A stretch of 64,000 nt of DNA from Chthonomonas sp. (GCA_016788425.1 JAEURQ010000004.1:124001-188000); one strand, 5' to 3'; counted from the first letter of the stretch, positions 33,221 to 42,941 are shown. The notes: generated by a model not told the origin, from the letters alone. Program-made: numbers and translations.

Positions 33221-33250
33221 TAGACAGCCCGCCCCGGACCCCGCTATACT
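33221..33250 (+). promoter_or_regulatory. Sigma70-type promoter of the PQQ-propeller gene
   Basis: TAGACA and TATACT separated by 18 bases. The predicted leader is about 28 bases. Confidence 0.5.
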
Positions 33251-33284
33251 TGCGGTGTACCTACCCGGTGGTTGACAAAGAGAC

Positions 33285-34814
33285 ATGAATTTCTCGAAAA
33301 CACTTCTCGCTTCGACTGTGGCCCTCGCTGCCATGGGGATCGCTTCGGCCCAGTTTGCTGGACCCGCCCCGTTGGCTTGGCGCTGGACCCAGTCCACAAA
33401 GATTTCGCCTTCGGGAGCCATCGTTCCGGTCGGAACGAACCTTGCGGTCGCGACAGGCGGACGCATCTATATGATTGACCAAGCCTCCGGCAACGGGGTT
33501 TGGCGATATCCGGCGGGAGCCGCGCTCGAATCGGGCAGCTTTAACTCCGGCGTCATGGTGATGGACAACCTCGTGGTGGCCGCCGCCGACAACAAGATCG
33601 TCTATGCCGTGGACGCCGAGACCGGCGCCCAAAAATGGCAGTACATCTCCACCGAAAAGATTGTCGGCGCCCCGGCCGCGGTCGGCAAGTTCGTGGCCCT
33701 GCAACTGGGCGATGGCAGCCTCATGGTGATCCGCTCGGAAGATGGCACCCCCGTTTGGGAGAATTCGCTTCGCTTCTTTGGTGGACTCGTCGGGCAAATC
33801 GGCGGCTTCGGCAACACGATTTTGGCCGCCGGTGGCGACCGCAAGATTTATGCAGTGGACGTGGCGAGTAAGAAGGTGCGCTGGCAAACCGCGCTCGGTA
33901 ACCTTCGCGCCGACTTCCGACCGGTCGTGAATGGCGACTATTTATATGTAAGCACCGGCGATTCGATTTCGATTCTGAGCGCCAGTTCGGGCACGCGCCG
34001 CAAGGAGATCATGCTCCGCGAGCCGCTCGGCACCAACCCGGCGTACGGCGAAGGGAAGATTGCCGTGGTCGCCCGCTCGGGCAAGCTCTTTGTTGTGGAT
34101 GATCTCGGCCGACCCATGATGAAGAAGCCGATGGACATCGGCAGCATGCCGATTGTTGACCCCGTGGTCACCAAGAGCGGTGTTAGCGTGATGACCGCCA
34201 ACGGCTCGGTGAACTTCGTGGACTTTGGGATTGAGGCGATCACCTGGAACTATATCGTGCGACCGCTCGTGGCCCCCGCCGACGCGAATACTCCGAACTA
34301 CGTCACGGTTTCGGGCGTTCCGGCCGCGATTGGTAATAGCTTGTTCGCGATGGGTCGCGACGGTAGCTTGCTCTGCTTCGACCGCAAGAACGGCGTGGAC
34401 GTGACCGGCCCCAGCACCAAGATGCTGTTTCCGAACTCGGGCGACCAGGTTTCGGGACAACCGCCGCTGCAACTTTACTTCCGCCTGAGCGACGAATCCA
34501 CCGGCATCGACGAGAAGTCGATTAAGGTGATGATCGACGGCGTGAAGTACAACCACGAATACACGCGCGATGGCTGGGTGATCGTGAAGTTTGGTCCGAG
34601 CGTGAAGAACCCGTATCTGCAAGATGGTCGCAAGAACATCACAGTGGAGAGCGCTGACTGGCTCGGCAACCGAACGGTGGAAACGTTTGCGCTCACCATT
34701 GATAATGGCTTGCGGCCGATTAAGCTTCCGGGCGCACCGGCCAGCGGAACCGATGGCGCGGGCGGACTTCCCGGCGGCCCCGGCGGCGTGGGCGGACGAA
34801 CGGGCGGCAACTAA
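33285..34814 (+). CDS. Secreted PQQ-like beta-propeller repeat protein
   Basis: 509 residues. A signal peptide of about 23 residues ends ASAQ. Residues about 35-375 contain repeated blades with the pattern VYAVDAETGAQKWQ, IYAVDVASKKVRW, LFVVDDLGRPM, as in BamB and quinoprotein dehydrogenase propellers. No PQQ-ligating or catalytic residues are evident, so it is probably a structural or binding propeller. Residues about 385-490 resemble an Ig-like domain (IKVMIDGVKYN...TLTIDN). The tail is Gly-rich. A BamB-like outer membrane role is possible but unproven. Confidence 0.82.
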   Translation: MNFSKTLLASTVALAAMGIASAQFAGPAPLAWRWTQSTKISPSGAIVPVGTNLAVATGGRIYMIDQASGNGVWRYPAGAALESGSFNSGVMVMDNLVVAAADNKIVYAVDAETGAQKWQYISTEKIVGAPAAVGKFVALQLGDGSLMVIRSEDGTPVWENSLRFFGGLVGQIGGFGNTILAAGGDRKIYAVDVASKKVRWQTALGNLRADFRPVVNGDYLYVSTGDSISILSASSGTRRKEIMLREPLGTNPAYGEGKIAVVARSGKLFVVDDLGRPMMKKPMDIGSMPIVDPVVTKSGVSVMTANGSVNFVDFGIEAITWNYIVRPLVAPADANTPNYVTVSGVPAAIGNSLFAMGRDGSLLCFDRKNGVDVTGPSTKMLFPNSGDQVSGQPPLQLYFRLSDESTGIDEKSIKVMIDGVKYNHEYTRDGWVIVKFGPSVKNPYLQDGRKNITVESADWLGNRTVETFALTIDNGLRPIKLPGAPASGTDGAGGLPGGPGGVGGRTGGN

Positions 34815-34823
34815 GCAGAGTTC

Positions 34824-35846
34824 GTGACTCCGACGTTTTGGCAATATCTGCTCGCGGGCAACTTGCGAGGAACCAAAGCGCATGAGATTGTCGAAAGTAT
34901 CCGAGGCGGGGGTTTAAACCCCGTCTCGGCGCTTTTATCGCACCCCCTTTTGACCGCCGCCGAGCGCAAGGCGGTGCAGGGCGCCGACCTCCGCGCCTTT
35001 GAAACGTTTATGCGGCAAGGCGGTCAGGTTATCGAGCGGCCACCATATCGCGGCGGGCTCGATCACACCCAATATCCGCCGGTGCTGTTCGGGCGGGGCG
35101 ATCTATCTGGGTTGGTGGGGCCGACTATCGGCATTGTTGGCACCCGGCAGGCGACCTCCTACGGCCAAACCGTGGCTCGGCGTTTTGCTAGTGAACTCGC
35201 CGCGGCGGGCGTGACGGTCATCAGCGGCGGCGCGCTCGGCATTGATGCTTGTGCCCACGAGGGCGCGTTGGAAACCGGCAAGTCGGTGGCCGTGCTTCCG
35301 TGCGGAGCGGACATCGCCTATCCGCCGGCGCACAAGGAATTGTTCTCGCGCATGGGCCTGGTGAGTCCGTTTGCGGTTGGCGCCAAGCAACGCGATTACA
35401 CGTTTTTAGAGCGAAACGCGATCATCGCCGCGCTTTCGGATGCGCTGCTGGTGGTCGAGGTGCCCGCGAAGTCGGGCGCGACCCGCACGGCGATCGCCGC
35501 GATTGAGCAAGGCAAGCAGGTGTACGTCATCCCCGGGCCGATCACGTCGCCGTCGTTTTTTGGCTCGCACGCGTTGATTCGCGATGGCGCGACCTTGGTT
35601 GTGCACCCGGAGAATATTCTCGCCGAGTACGGCATCGAATCCGCGGTCGCGCCCGCCCCGGCGGAGATTGACCTGACCACGCTGGGCGGGAGGATCCTCG
35701 CCGCGTTGGAGGGCGAGCCAATCACGGCGGAGAAGCTCAGTTCCCGCGTCGGCAGCGAGGTCGCCGAGGTGCTCACCGAACTCACGATTCTCGAAATGGA
35801 GGGTCGCGTGGTGCGGGCCGGCGTGGGGTACGCCTTAAGCTTATGA
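34824..35846 (+). CDS. dprA: DNA-processing protein DprA
   Basis: 340 residues from GTG. DprA protects incoming single-stranded DNA and loads RecA during transformation. The Rossmann core is conserved: GIVGTRQATSYG (about 97-108), ISGGALGIDACAHEGAL (about 133-149) and LPCGADIAYPPAH. FLERNAIIAALSDALLVVE is the next block. The C-terminal 70 residues form the DprA winged helix (LGGRILAALEGEPITAEKLSS). With the pilus operon it suggests competence. It overlaps nagA by four bases. Confidence 0.95.
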   Translation: MTPTFWQYLLAGNLRGTKAHEIVESIRGGGLNPVSALLSHPLLTAAERKAVQGADLRAFETFMRQGGQVIERPPYRGGLDHTQYPPVLFGRGDLSGLVGPTIGIVGTRQATSYGQTVARRFASELAAAGVTVISGGALGIDACAHEGALETGKSVAVLPCGADIAYPPAHKELFSRMGLVSPFAVGAKQRDYTFLERNAIIAALSDALLVVEVPAKSGATRTAIAAIEQGKQVYVIPGPITSPSFFGSHALIRDGATLVVHPENILAEYGIESAVAPAPAEIDLTTLGGRILAALEGEPITAEKLSSRVGSEVAEVLTELTILEMEGRVVRAGVGYALSL

Positions 35847-36871
35847 ACTTCGTCGCCTGGACTTGGGGCCCGCAAGGGTTTGGCACCTACCGCGTGGCCG
35901 GCGGCACGTTTGAACGCACCGACGGGGTCGCCGAATGCGTGCTTGCGCCCGGATTTGTGGACACCCACATTCACGGCGGATTCGGTCTAGATTGGATGGA
36001 GCAGCCCGATTGCCTGCCCGAGTTGGCCGAGCACTTGGCGCGGGTGGGGGTGGAATTCTTCTTGCCGACCACAATTAGCTATCCGCTGGCCGATGTGCGG
36101 CGCGCGATTGGGGGGTTGACCGCCCACCCCATGATCGCCGGATTTCATTTGGAAGGGCCGTTTCTCAGCCGCAAGTATCCCGGCGCGCAGCCCGAATCGG
36201 CGCTCCTCGACCCGGCGGATCGCGGGCCGGGCTGGGACGAGGTGCTGAACGATCCGCGACTCAGGATCGTTTCGATGGCGGGGGAGCTTCCCGGCGCGCA
36301 CGAGCTGGCCGCCAACTTAACGCAGCGCGGCGTCATCGTGAGTCAAGCTCACACCGACGCGACGTACGAGCAAGCTCACGCGGCTTTTCAGGCCGGGGCG
36401 ACGCACCTGACGCACTTCTACAACGCGATGCGCGGATTCACGCACCGCGAGCCGGGCACGGTGGGGTTTGGGCTGACCGAACCAGCCGCAACATGCGAAC
36501 TGATCTACGACCGCGTGCATGTGAACCCCGTGGCCGCCCAACTGCTGCTGCAAAGCAAGCCGGCCGACAAGGTCATCGCGATTAGCGATGCAAGCAAAGC
36601 CGCGGGAATGGCCGCCGGAACCGAGATGCGGATGTGGGGGCACGACGTTCGCGTCGGCGAGGGCGAGGTTCGCCTCGCGAACGGCGCCTTGGCCGGAAGC
36701 GCAGTGACCCTGTTCGATTGCTTCTGCAATTTGGCCGAAGATTTTGGGCTTGAAACCGCCATGCGCCTCACATCTGTGAATCCGCGCAACGCCCTCAAGC
36801 TGCCGCCGCCGCGGCGCTGGGTCGAGCTGAGTCTTAACCTGGAATTGCGAGCGGTCCACGAGGCGTCATAA
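35843..36871 (+). CDS. nagA: N-acetylglucosamine-6-phosphate deacetylase
   Basis: 342 residues, amidohydrolase fold. It deacetylates GlcNAc-6-P in amino sugar recycling. Metal and catalytic motifs are in order: DTHIHGG (about 38-44), HLEGPFLS (about 104-111), SQAHTDATYEQ (about 169-179), HFYNAMRG and ISDASKAAGM with the catalytic Asp. It is slightly shorter than typical (about 380). The start overlaps the dprA stop (ATGA). nagB is not in the window. Confidence 0.9.
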   Translation: MNFVAWTWGPQGFGTYRVAGGTFERTDGVAECVLAPGFVDTHIHGGFGLDWMEQPDCLPELAEHLARVGVEFFLPTTISYPLADVRRAIGGLTAHPMIAGFHLEGPFLSRKYPGAQPESALLDPADRGPGWDEVLNDPRLRIVSMAGELPGAHELAANLTQRGVIVSQAHTDATYEQAHAAFQAGATHLTHFYNAMRGFTHREPGTVGFGLTEPAATCELIYDRVHVNPVAAQLLLQSKPADKVIAISDASKAAGMAAGTEMRMWGHDVRVGEGEVRLANGALAGSAVTLFDCFCNLAEDFGLETAMRLTSVNPRNALKLPPPRRWVELSLNLELRAVHEAS

Positions 36872-36875
36872 TAAT

Positions 36876-36900
36876 GGAGGTCCAATTTTAGGACCACTCA
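36876..36900 (+). promoter_or_regulatory. Small hairpin over the distant ribosome site of the STAS gene
   Basis: GGAGG at 36876-36880 is the only Shine-Dalgarno-like sequence and lies about 19 bases before the ATG. GGTCC (36879-36883) can pair with GGACC (36891-36895), which would shorten that distance or hide the site. Confidence 0.25.
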
Positions 36901-37706
36901 TGATTGTTGAATCGTACGAAGACGTCATTATCCTCTCCGGGGCTCTGCGCCAGAACCACTGGGAGACGATCCACACCGCGGTTTCGCTGACCCTCGACCG
37001 GTATCCGACCGGCGTTATCATCGACTGTTCGGGTCTCACTGAGTGCACCCTTCAGGGCGCGGAAACCTTCCGCAGCGCGCACGAATTTATCCAGGATCAC
37101 GATAGCCGCGTCATCGTCGCCGCGATTCCGAAGCACGTGATGGACGTGCTCAAAGAAGTCTCCGAGGTGCGGAGTCAGCTTTCCATTGCTTGTTCGGTGG
37201 AAGAAGCCCGGGCCAGCCTGAACGTGTTGCAGGAGCACGTCGACATCGAGGAGATGGAGAACGTGAAGGTAAAGAAGGACCGCAGCGTCGCGCCGGGCGG
37301 CACCATCGCGGTGGTTCTCACCATGACTTCGGTAGACGATTATCTGGTGGACTACACGGCCAACCTTTGCGACACGCTCGACGCTGGGATCCGGCTGATT
37401 GCCCCGATTATCGTGCCCCGCGAGTTGCCGATGCAATCGCCGCTTCCGGAAGAAGAGCGGATGGCCGGTGAGGCCGTGATGCGCGCCTATCAGCGCGTGA
37501 AAGAAAAACAGTTTGTGGTTTCAAAAGACTTGGCGCGTGGCCGCGACATGGGCAGCGCGATTGAGGACAGCCTCGAAGGCGAGTCGGTTCTCCAAGTCAT
37601 TCTAGGTCTTAGCTGCAGCGGCGACGATGTCGACGCGAATTGTAAGCTCGTCAAGGCCGTGTTGGGCAAGGTTTCGGTGCCGGTTTCCTTTGTGCGTGGG
37701 CGCTAA
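36900..37706 (+). CDS. STAS domain protein with C-terminal universal-stress-like domain
   Basis: 268 residues. Residues about 1-100 have a STAS (anti-sigma antagonist) pattern: VIILSGALRQNHWETI, VIIDCSGLTECTLQGAETF, with the central IIDCSG strand. Ser or Thr in this loop may be a phosphorylation site. Residues about 128-268 resemble a USP or nucleotide-binding alpha/beta domain (IAVVLTMTSVDDYLVDYTANL, VLQVILGLSCSG, VPVSFVRGR). The next gene starts directly after its stop, so it may regulate that membrane protein. The domain assignment of the second half is tentative. Confidence 0.65.
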   Translation: MIVESYEDVIILSGALRQNHWETIHTAVSLTLDRYPTGVIIDCSGLTECTLQGAETFRSAHEFIQDHDSRVIVAAIPKHVMDVLKEVSEVRSQLSIACSVEEARASLNVLQEHVDIEEMENVKVKKDRSVAPGGTIAVVLTMTSVDDYLVDYTANLCDTLDAGIRLIAPIIVPRELPMQSPLPEEERMAGEAVMRAYQRVKEKQFVVSKDLARGRDMGSAIEDSLEGESVLQVILGLSCSGDDVDANCKLVKAVLGKVSVPVSFVRGR

Positions 37707-39020
37707 GTGACCGACGCACTCCGCGCGAGTTTTTACAACCGACGGCTCTGGCTTCTCTTTATTCCCCTGGCTCTCTCGTGGCTGCTCATGAGCCTGGAAG
37801 GGCCGGTTTCGACCGCGCTCCTCTCGACGCTGCCATCGCCGGACCTTATGCAGGCGGCGTTTGTGCCGCTGTTCGCGGTCTGCTTGTTCATCGAAAGCCC
37901 GGCGATTGACATGCTCAGCACGGGCACGGCTCTGGTTCGCGGGCCGGTTTCGTATCTGAGCGTGCGGAAGTTCTGCTTGTTGCTGCTGGGCGTGGCGACG
38001 TTCTTCCACCTGCTTTTCGCGTTCACGCCGTTCTTCGATTTCGTCACCGGGCCGTTGCTGCACTTTAAGCCCGAACTCGTGGCGCACATGCGTTCGCCCG
38101 CGATTTGCTTTGTCACGTGGACCGCGGCGGTGGGTTGGCGACGGCTGCACCAAGGGATTTTGATTCGGGCGGGGAACACCAAGCCGGTGACTCACGCGAC
38201 CATCGCGCGGCTTGCGACCATGGTGTTCGGCGGGATCCTCATCGCTCAGATTCCGGGCATGACCGGGATTTTCGCGATCTGCGCCGGCATCAATCTCAGC
38301 GTGATTGTCGAGGCGATTTATGTGTATGCGGTGGCGCGCAAGATCATCCGCAGCGCGGAGTTTATCAGCGACGAGGATCGCGTGATTCGCGGCCGCGAGA
38401 TCGCCGCGTTTCACTTGCCGCTCACGCTGAGCACGATGATGATGTTCGCCGGCATGCCCCTGCTCGCGTCAGCGTTCTCGCGGAGCCCGAACCCGATTGT
38501 GAACCTGGCCGCGTGGGGCGTGGCGAGCAGCCTGATGTGGATGACCAAGGCGCCGAGCAACGCCTTGCCCGAGGTCATTATCCGCTCCCTGGGCGAGATT
38601 CCTCGCGCGGCGATGCTGAAATTTGTGGGCCAAGTGGCGATGGTGAGTGCGGGGGCGGCGATGCTGATTTCGCTCACCGGGCTCGATCGCTACTACATCC
38701 ACGGCCTGATGAAGCGCTCAACCGAGGTCGCCGACATCGGGCACGTGCTGCTGGTTTCGACGTTCCTCTTGCCGGTGGTGGCGACGTTTACCAACTACTT
38801 CCGGGGGCTCTTGACGGCCATCCGCGCGACGGCTGTGCGCACGCTTTCAGTTGTGATTGGGCTCGGAATTATGGTCCTGGTGATTGAAGTGGGGGTCCGC
38901 CTTAAATGGCCGGGCATCGCCATTGCCATCGCGTCGCTCACCATGTCGCAACTCGCGGACTTCGCGGTGATGAGCATCGCGTGGATGCGGCTCCGGCACC
39001 AAGCGCCGGTTGCGGCTTAG
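37707..39020 (+). CDS. Polytopic membrane protein, MOP/ANKH-like
   Basis: 437 residues from GTG, with about twelve hydrophobic segments and two-fold symmetry of the MATE/MOP flippase kind. Segments such as TNYFRGLLTAIRATAVRTLSVVIGLG and PLTLSTMMMFAGMPLLASAF recall multidrug or polysaccharide flippases and the ANKH-like group. Substrate unknown. It begins immediately after the STAS protein stop, indicating a two-gene unit. It is convergent with DoxX, overlapping by four bases. Confidence 0.7.
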   Translation: MTDALRASFYNRRLWLLFIPLALSWLLMSLEGPVSTALLSTLPSPDLMQAAFVPLFAVCLFIESPAIDMLSTGTALVRGPVSYLSVRKFCLLLLGVATFFHLLFAFTPFFDFVTGPLLHFKPELVAHMRSPAICFVTWTAAVGWRRLHQGILIRAGNTKPVTHATIARLATMVFGGILIAQIPGMTGIFAICAGINLSVIVEAIYVYAVARKIIRSAEFISDEDRVIRGREIAAFHLPLTLSTMMMFAGMPLLASAFSRSPNPIVNLAAWGVASSLMWMTKAPSNALPEVIIRSLGEIPRAAMLKFVGQVAMVSAGAAMLISLTGLDRYYIHGLMKRSTEVADIGHVLLVSTFLLPVVATFTNYFRGLLTAIRATAVRTLSVVIGLGIMVLVIEVGVRLKWPGIAIAIASLTMSQLADFAVMSIAWMRLRHQAPVAA

Positions 39021-39460
39021 CGTTTGCGCTTAAGGAATTTGTTTTCCAGGGACAGCTGACCGCCGCCGATAAGCATCAGCGCGAGCGACGCGCCCATGAT
39101 GACGAGCGGGAAACCGAGTCCTGAGAACGTTTGCATCGCGTTGGCCTGGGTGTCCACTTGCCAGCCGACTTCCTTGAACTTGGTGATGAGCGCGCCGCCC
39201 ATGGTACACGCCACGCCGAACGCGGCGAACCGCGTGAACACGCCGAAGATGAGGCCGAGGCCGCCGAAGAATTCGGCGAAGATGGCGAGCGCCGCCAGCC
39301 AGGAGGGGATGCCCTGACTGCCCATCCATTTGATGGTTCCGTTAAAGCCCGCGCCGCCGAACGCGCCGAGGAGCTTCTGCGCGCCGAACAGCACCATGAC
39401 AAGGCCCACCGAGATGCGGAGGGCGAGGAGTCCAATGTTGGTCAGCTTGGCGTCGTTCAT
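39017..39460 (-). CDS. DoxX family membrane protein
   Basis: 147 residues from ATG at 39460. Four hydrophobic helices are present with the DoxX-type RISVGLVMVLFGAQKLLGAFGG start and the core FAEFFGGLGLIFGVFTRFAA. DoxX-like proteins sit in the inner membrane and have been linked to redox or thiol stress, but the biochemical role varies. The longer frame to 39640 lies over the aldo/keto reductase gene and is rejected. Confidence 0.85.
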   Translation of the reverse strand: MNDAKLTNIGLLALRISVGLVMVLFGAQKLLGAFGGAGFNGTIKWMGSQGIPSWLAALAIFAEFFGGLGLIFGVFTRFAAFGVACTMGGALITKFKEVGWQVDTQANAMQTFSGLGFPLVIMGASLALMLIGGGQLSLENKFLKRKR

Positions 39461-39489
39461 GGCACTCGTAATTTTACTTACATCAGTCC

Positions 39490-40368
39490 TTACGCCAAAG
39501 CCTTGCCGCGCGCGGCGACAAACATGCGGTACCAATTTTCGCGGCCGATTTTCGTCGGCGTGGCTGCTAGCTCCTGAATCCGCGCGGGGTTGGTGGTGCC
39601 GACAATGGGAATGATTCCCGCCGGATGCTCCATGAGCCAAGCGAGCGCCGCCTGAGCCGGGGTGAGGTCAAGATCGCCGACCTCGAGCTCGGCCAGACCT
39701 TCGCGTCCGCCGCCGAGTGGACTCCACGAAAGTGGGGTGATTCCGTGCTCCAAACACTGATTCAGCGTGCCGTCCTCCAGCGTGTCGAGGTGCCAAAGGC
39801 TGATTTCGACTTGGTTGACGAGCAGCGGATGCCGCACCCAGGCTTGCAGCGCGGTGAACTTGTCGGGCAAGAAATTGCTGACCCCAAACGCGCGCACCTT
39901 GCCGCTTTCGTGAAGCTGATCGAAGGCCTCGGCGATCTCGTGCGGGTTCATCAGGTAGTCCGGGCGATGCAGTTGGTACAGGTCGATGTAGTCGGTTTGC
40001 AGGCGTCGGAGAGAATTCTCGCAGGATTCGATGATCCAATCGGCGCGGAAATCGTAGCGGTGCGGAGCGCCGGGCGGGTCATCCGGGAACCGGATTCCGC
40101 ACTTGGTGGCGACAATCGTGCGCTCGCGCAAGCCCGGCGATTCGGCGAACAGCTCGCCATGAATCTCTTCGCAGGTGCCGCGGCCATAGATGTCGGCGTG
40201 GTCAAAGAGGGTGTAGCCCGCGTCGTAGGCGCTGCGAAGCGCGGCTTTGCCGGCCGCGACTTTCTCGGCGGTGAGCTCGGCGGGGTTCCAGGTGCCGGAG
40301 ATTCGCATGCACCCATAGGCAAGGCGGGACACGACAATGTCGGTCCCGCCCAATTGGATTGTTTCCAT
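39490..40368 (-). CDS. Aldo/keto reductase
   Basis: 292 residues from ATG at 40368. TIM-barrel NADPH-dependent reductase, closest in pattern to the YdhF group. Tetrad: Asp and Tyr in FDHADIYGRG (about 50-59), Lys in IVATKCGIRF, and His in YQLHRPDY. The C-terminal NADPH site is IIPIVGTTNPARIQE. It starts seven bases after the gyrA stop, so it is probably co-transcribed with gyrA. Substrate unknown. Confidence 0.92.
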   Translation of the reverse strand: METIQLGGTDIVVSRLAYGCMRISGTWNPAELTAEKVAAGKAALRSAYDAGYTLFDHADIYGRGTCEEIHGELFAESPGLRERTIVATKCGIRFPDDPPGAPHRYDFRADWIIESCENSLRRLQTDYIDLYQLHRPDYLMNPHEIAEAFDQLHESGKVRAFGVSNFLPDKFTALQAWVRHPLLVNQVEISLWHLDTLEDGTLNQCLEHGITPLSWSPLGGGREGLAELEVGDLDLTPAQAALAWLMEHPAGIIPIVGTTNPARIQELAATPTKIGRENWYRMFVAARGKALA

Positions 40369-40375
40369 GCCCGCC

Positions 40376-42862
40376 TTATTCCTCGCCTGCGACCTCGACT
40401 TCGGTCTCGGTGCCGTCGCCGCCGTCGGGCAGATCGCCCTCATCGGCTTCTTGGATAATCACGGCGATGCTGCGAACGGTGTCGCCCGCGGCCAGATCAA
40501 CCAGTTTGACGCCCTGCGCCACGCGGCCCGTGGTGCGGATTTCCTTCACCTTCATGCGAATCCCCTTGCCGTTCATCGTCATGACGAGCAGCTTGTCGTC
40601 TTGCTCAACCATTTCGGCGCCGACGATCTTGCCGGTCTTCGCGGTGACGTTCATGGTCAGGATGCCGCTACCGCCGCGTCCTTGGATCCGATATTCGTCG
40701 ATGTTGGTGCGCTTGCCGTAGCCGTTTTCGCTGACCACGAGCAGGCTAGCTTCGGCTGTAACCACGGCAGAACTGACGATCACGTCGTCGCCCTTGAGGG
40801 TCATGGCCTTAACGCCGCCCGCGGCGCGGCTTCGATCGCGGACACCCTTTTCGCTAAACCGGATGGACTGGCCTTCGCGGGTGATGATGAGAATGTCGTT
40901 GGAGCCTTGCGTTTTGAGCACCCAGCCGAGTTCGTCGCCCTCTTCGATGTCAAAGGCGTTGAGGCCGTTGGACCGAATGTTGGCGAACTTGCCCATTTCG
41001 GTGCGCTTGATTTCGCCGTAGCGCGTGATCATCGTCAGATAACCTTCGCTGCGGATATCGCGCACAGAAACCGTGGCCGTCACGCGCTCACCGCCTTCGA
41101 TGGCGATGTAGTTGATGACCGGCATGCCCTTGGCGTAGCGTCCGCTTTCCGGAATATCGTACGCGCGGAGCTTATAGACGCGACCGCGATCGGTGAAGAA
41201 CAGGATGTAATTGTGCGTGTTGACCTGGAAGAGGTGCGCCGGTTCATCGTCGCTCTTGAGCGTGTTGTTGACGCCCTTGCCGCCGCGCTTTTGCTGGCGG
41301 TAAGCGTCGATGCTCACGCGCTTGATGTAACCGTCGCGGCTGATCGAGATGATCGCTTCTTCTTCCGGAATCAGGTCTTCTTCGCTGAATTCGCCGGCTT
41401 CGCGGGCAATGATCTTGGTGCGGCGTTCGTCGCCGTACTTGTCGCGAAGGTAGATGACTTCGTCCTTGAGAACGCGGAGCAGACGTCCCTCGTCGTTGAG
41501 GATGTCCATCAGGTTTTGCACCTTGCGCAGGGCTTCCTTGTACTCGTCAATCAGGCGAGTTTGCTCCAGCTGCGTCAGGCGACGAAGCGGCATGTTGAGA
41601 ACGGCATTGGCTTGCAACGGCGACATGGCGAACTGGCGCACCATTTCTTGTCGCGCGGTGTTGGCGTCTTCGGACCGACGGATGAGGGCGATGACATCGT
41701 CGAGGAATCGGCGCGCGATTTGGTAGCCCTCGTTAAGGTGCGCTTCTTCGAACGCCTTGTAGAGCTCGTATCGCGTGCGGCGGTCAATGACTTCGCGGCG
41801 GTGCTTGATGTACTCGTCGAGCAGCTGTTGCAGACCGCAAGTGCGCGGCGCGCCATTGACCAGCGACAGCAGGGTGCAGCCGAAGGTGGTGCGAAGTTGG
41901 GTGTGCTTCAGCAGGTAGTTCAGCGCCTTGTTGGGTTGAATGTCGCGGCGGACTTCGATTTCCACACGCATGCCGCGCTTGTCGCTGAAGTCGGCCACGC
42001 GGACCAGGCCATCGAACTTGCGGTCCTTGATGAGCGAGCCGATGTTCTTGACCAGGTTCTCCTTGGAGACTTGGTAGGGGATTTCGGTGACGACGATGAG
42101 CGACTTGCCCATTTCGCCTGGCTCGATCATGGTTTTGGCCTGCATGATCACGCTGCCGCGACCGGTTTCGTAGGCACTGCGAACGCCCTTGATTCCCATG
42201 ATGATGCCGTAGGTTGGGAAGTCGGGGCCCTGCACGTGCTCCATCAACTCTTCGACCGTGCTTTCGGGGTTGTCCACACGGTGGAGAATTGCGTTGCAGA
42301 CCTCGGTGAGGTTGTGCGGCGGCATGCTGGTGGCCATCCCAACGGCGATGCCTTGCGAGCCGTTACAAAGGAGGTTGGGGAACTTGGCGGGGAGAACCGT
42401 CGGTTCGGGTTCGGATTGCGAGTAGTTCGGCACCCAGTCCACGGTCTCGCGGTCGAGGTCTTCGAGCATTTCCGCAGCGATTTTGGTGAGGCGACATTCG
42501 GTGTATCGCATGGCGGCGGGGCTGTCGCCATCCACGTTACCAAAGTTCCCTTGGCCATCCACCAGCGGGTAGCGGAGCGACCACGATTGGGCCATCCGAA
42601 CGAGCGTCGGGTAGATGACCTGCTCGCCGTGAGGGTGGAAGTCGCCCGAGGTGGTGCCGCAGACCTTGGCGCACTTGGCGTGGCCATGGTCGGGCGTAAG
42701 GTTGAGTTGGCGCATCGCGTAGAGGATGCGGCGCTGCACGGGCTTGAGACCATCGCGGGCATCGGGAAGCGCCCGCGCGATGATGACCGACATCGCGTAG
42801 TTCACATAACTGCGGCTTAACTCATCCTCAACGGATACGGTTGTAATCTGCTCGTCGGACAT
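40376..42862 (-). CDS. gyrA: DNA gyrase subunit A
   Basis: 828 residues. It is the breakage-reunion subunit that introduces negative supercoils with GyrB. The catalytic Tyr120 is in AAMRYTE. The gyrase-specific GyrA box QKRGGKG lies near 530, which separates it from ParC. The C-terminal beta-pinwheel blades follow ([50 protein letters not shown]) and the tail is acidic. In the quinolone region [10 protein letters not shown], the residues at E. coli Ser83 and Asp87 are Gln81 and Pro85. gyrB is not in the window. Confidence 0.96.
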   Translation of the reverse strand: MSDEQITTVSVEDELSRSYVNYAMSVIIARALPDARDGLKPVQRRILYAMRQLNLTPDHGHAKCAKVCGTTSGDFHPHGEQVIYPTLVRMAQSWSLRYPLVDGQGNFGNVDGDSPAAMRYTECRLTKIAAEMLEDLDRETVDWVPNYSQSEPEPTVLPAKFPNLLCNGSQGIAVGMATSMPPHNLTEVCNAILHRVDNPESTVEELMEHVQGPDFPTYGIIMGIKGVRSAYETGRGSVIMQAKTMIEPGEMGKSLIVVTEIPYQVSKENLVKNIGSLIKDRKFDGLVRVADFSDKRGMRVEIEVRRDIQPNKALNYLLKHTQLRTTFGCTLLSLVNGAPRTCGLQQLLDEYIKHRREVIDRRTRYELYKAFEEAHLNEGYQIARRFLDDVIALIRRSEDANTARQEMVRQFAMSPLQANAVLNMPLRRLTQLEQTRLIDEYKEALRKVQNLMDILNDEGRLLRVLKDEVIYLRDKYGDERRTKIIAREAGEFSEEDLIPEEEAIISISRDGYIKRVSIDAYRQQKRGGKGVNNTLKSDDEPAHLFQVNTHNYILFFTDRGRVYKLRAYDIPESGRYAKGMPVINYIAIEGGERVTATVSVRDIRSEGYLTMITRYGEIKRTEMGKFANIRSNGLNAFDIEEGDELGWVLKTQGSNDILIITREGQSIRFSEKGVRDRSRAAGGVKAMTLKGDDVIVSSAVVTAEASLLVVSENGYGKRTNIDEYRIQGRGGSGILTMNVTAKTGKIVGAEMVEQDDKLLVMTMNGKGIRMKVKEIRTTGRVAQGVKLVDLAAGDTVRSIAVIIQEADEGDLPDGGDGTETEVEVAGEE

Positions 42863-42863
42863 A

Positions 42864-42919
42864 ACAATTTAGGGCGCGATCTCCCGGTAAAGAGAGGACG
42901 CGATTTGAACCTAAATTGT
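42864..42919 (-). repeat. 10-bp inverted repeat in the gyrA leader
   Basis: ACAATTTAGG at 42864-42873 and CCTAAATTGT at 42910-42919, separated by 36 bases. The distal arm overlaps TACAAT (minus strand, 42915-42920), a possible -10. The proximal arm ends one base from the ATG. It could be an operator pair or an RNA stem occluding the start. Confidence 0.5.
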
Positions 42920-42941
42920 ACCTGGAAAGCGGGGCGAATTC

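Noticed and set aside
40337-42820. Open frame of about 827 codons on the strand opposite gyrA
   Set aside because: GC-rich codon use leaves long antisense frames. The translation is low in recognisable motifs, and gyrA is unmistakable on the other strand.
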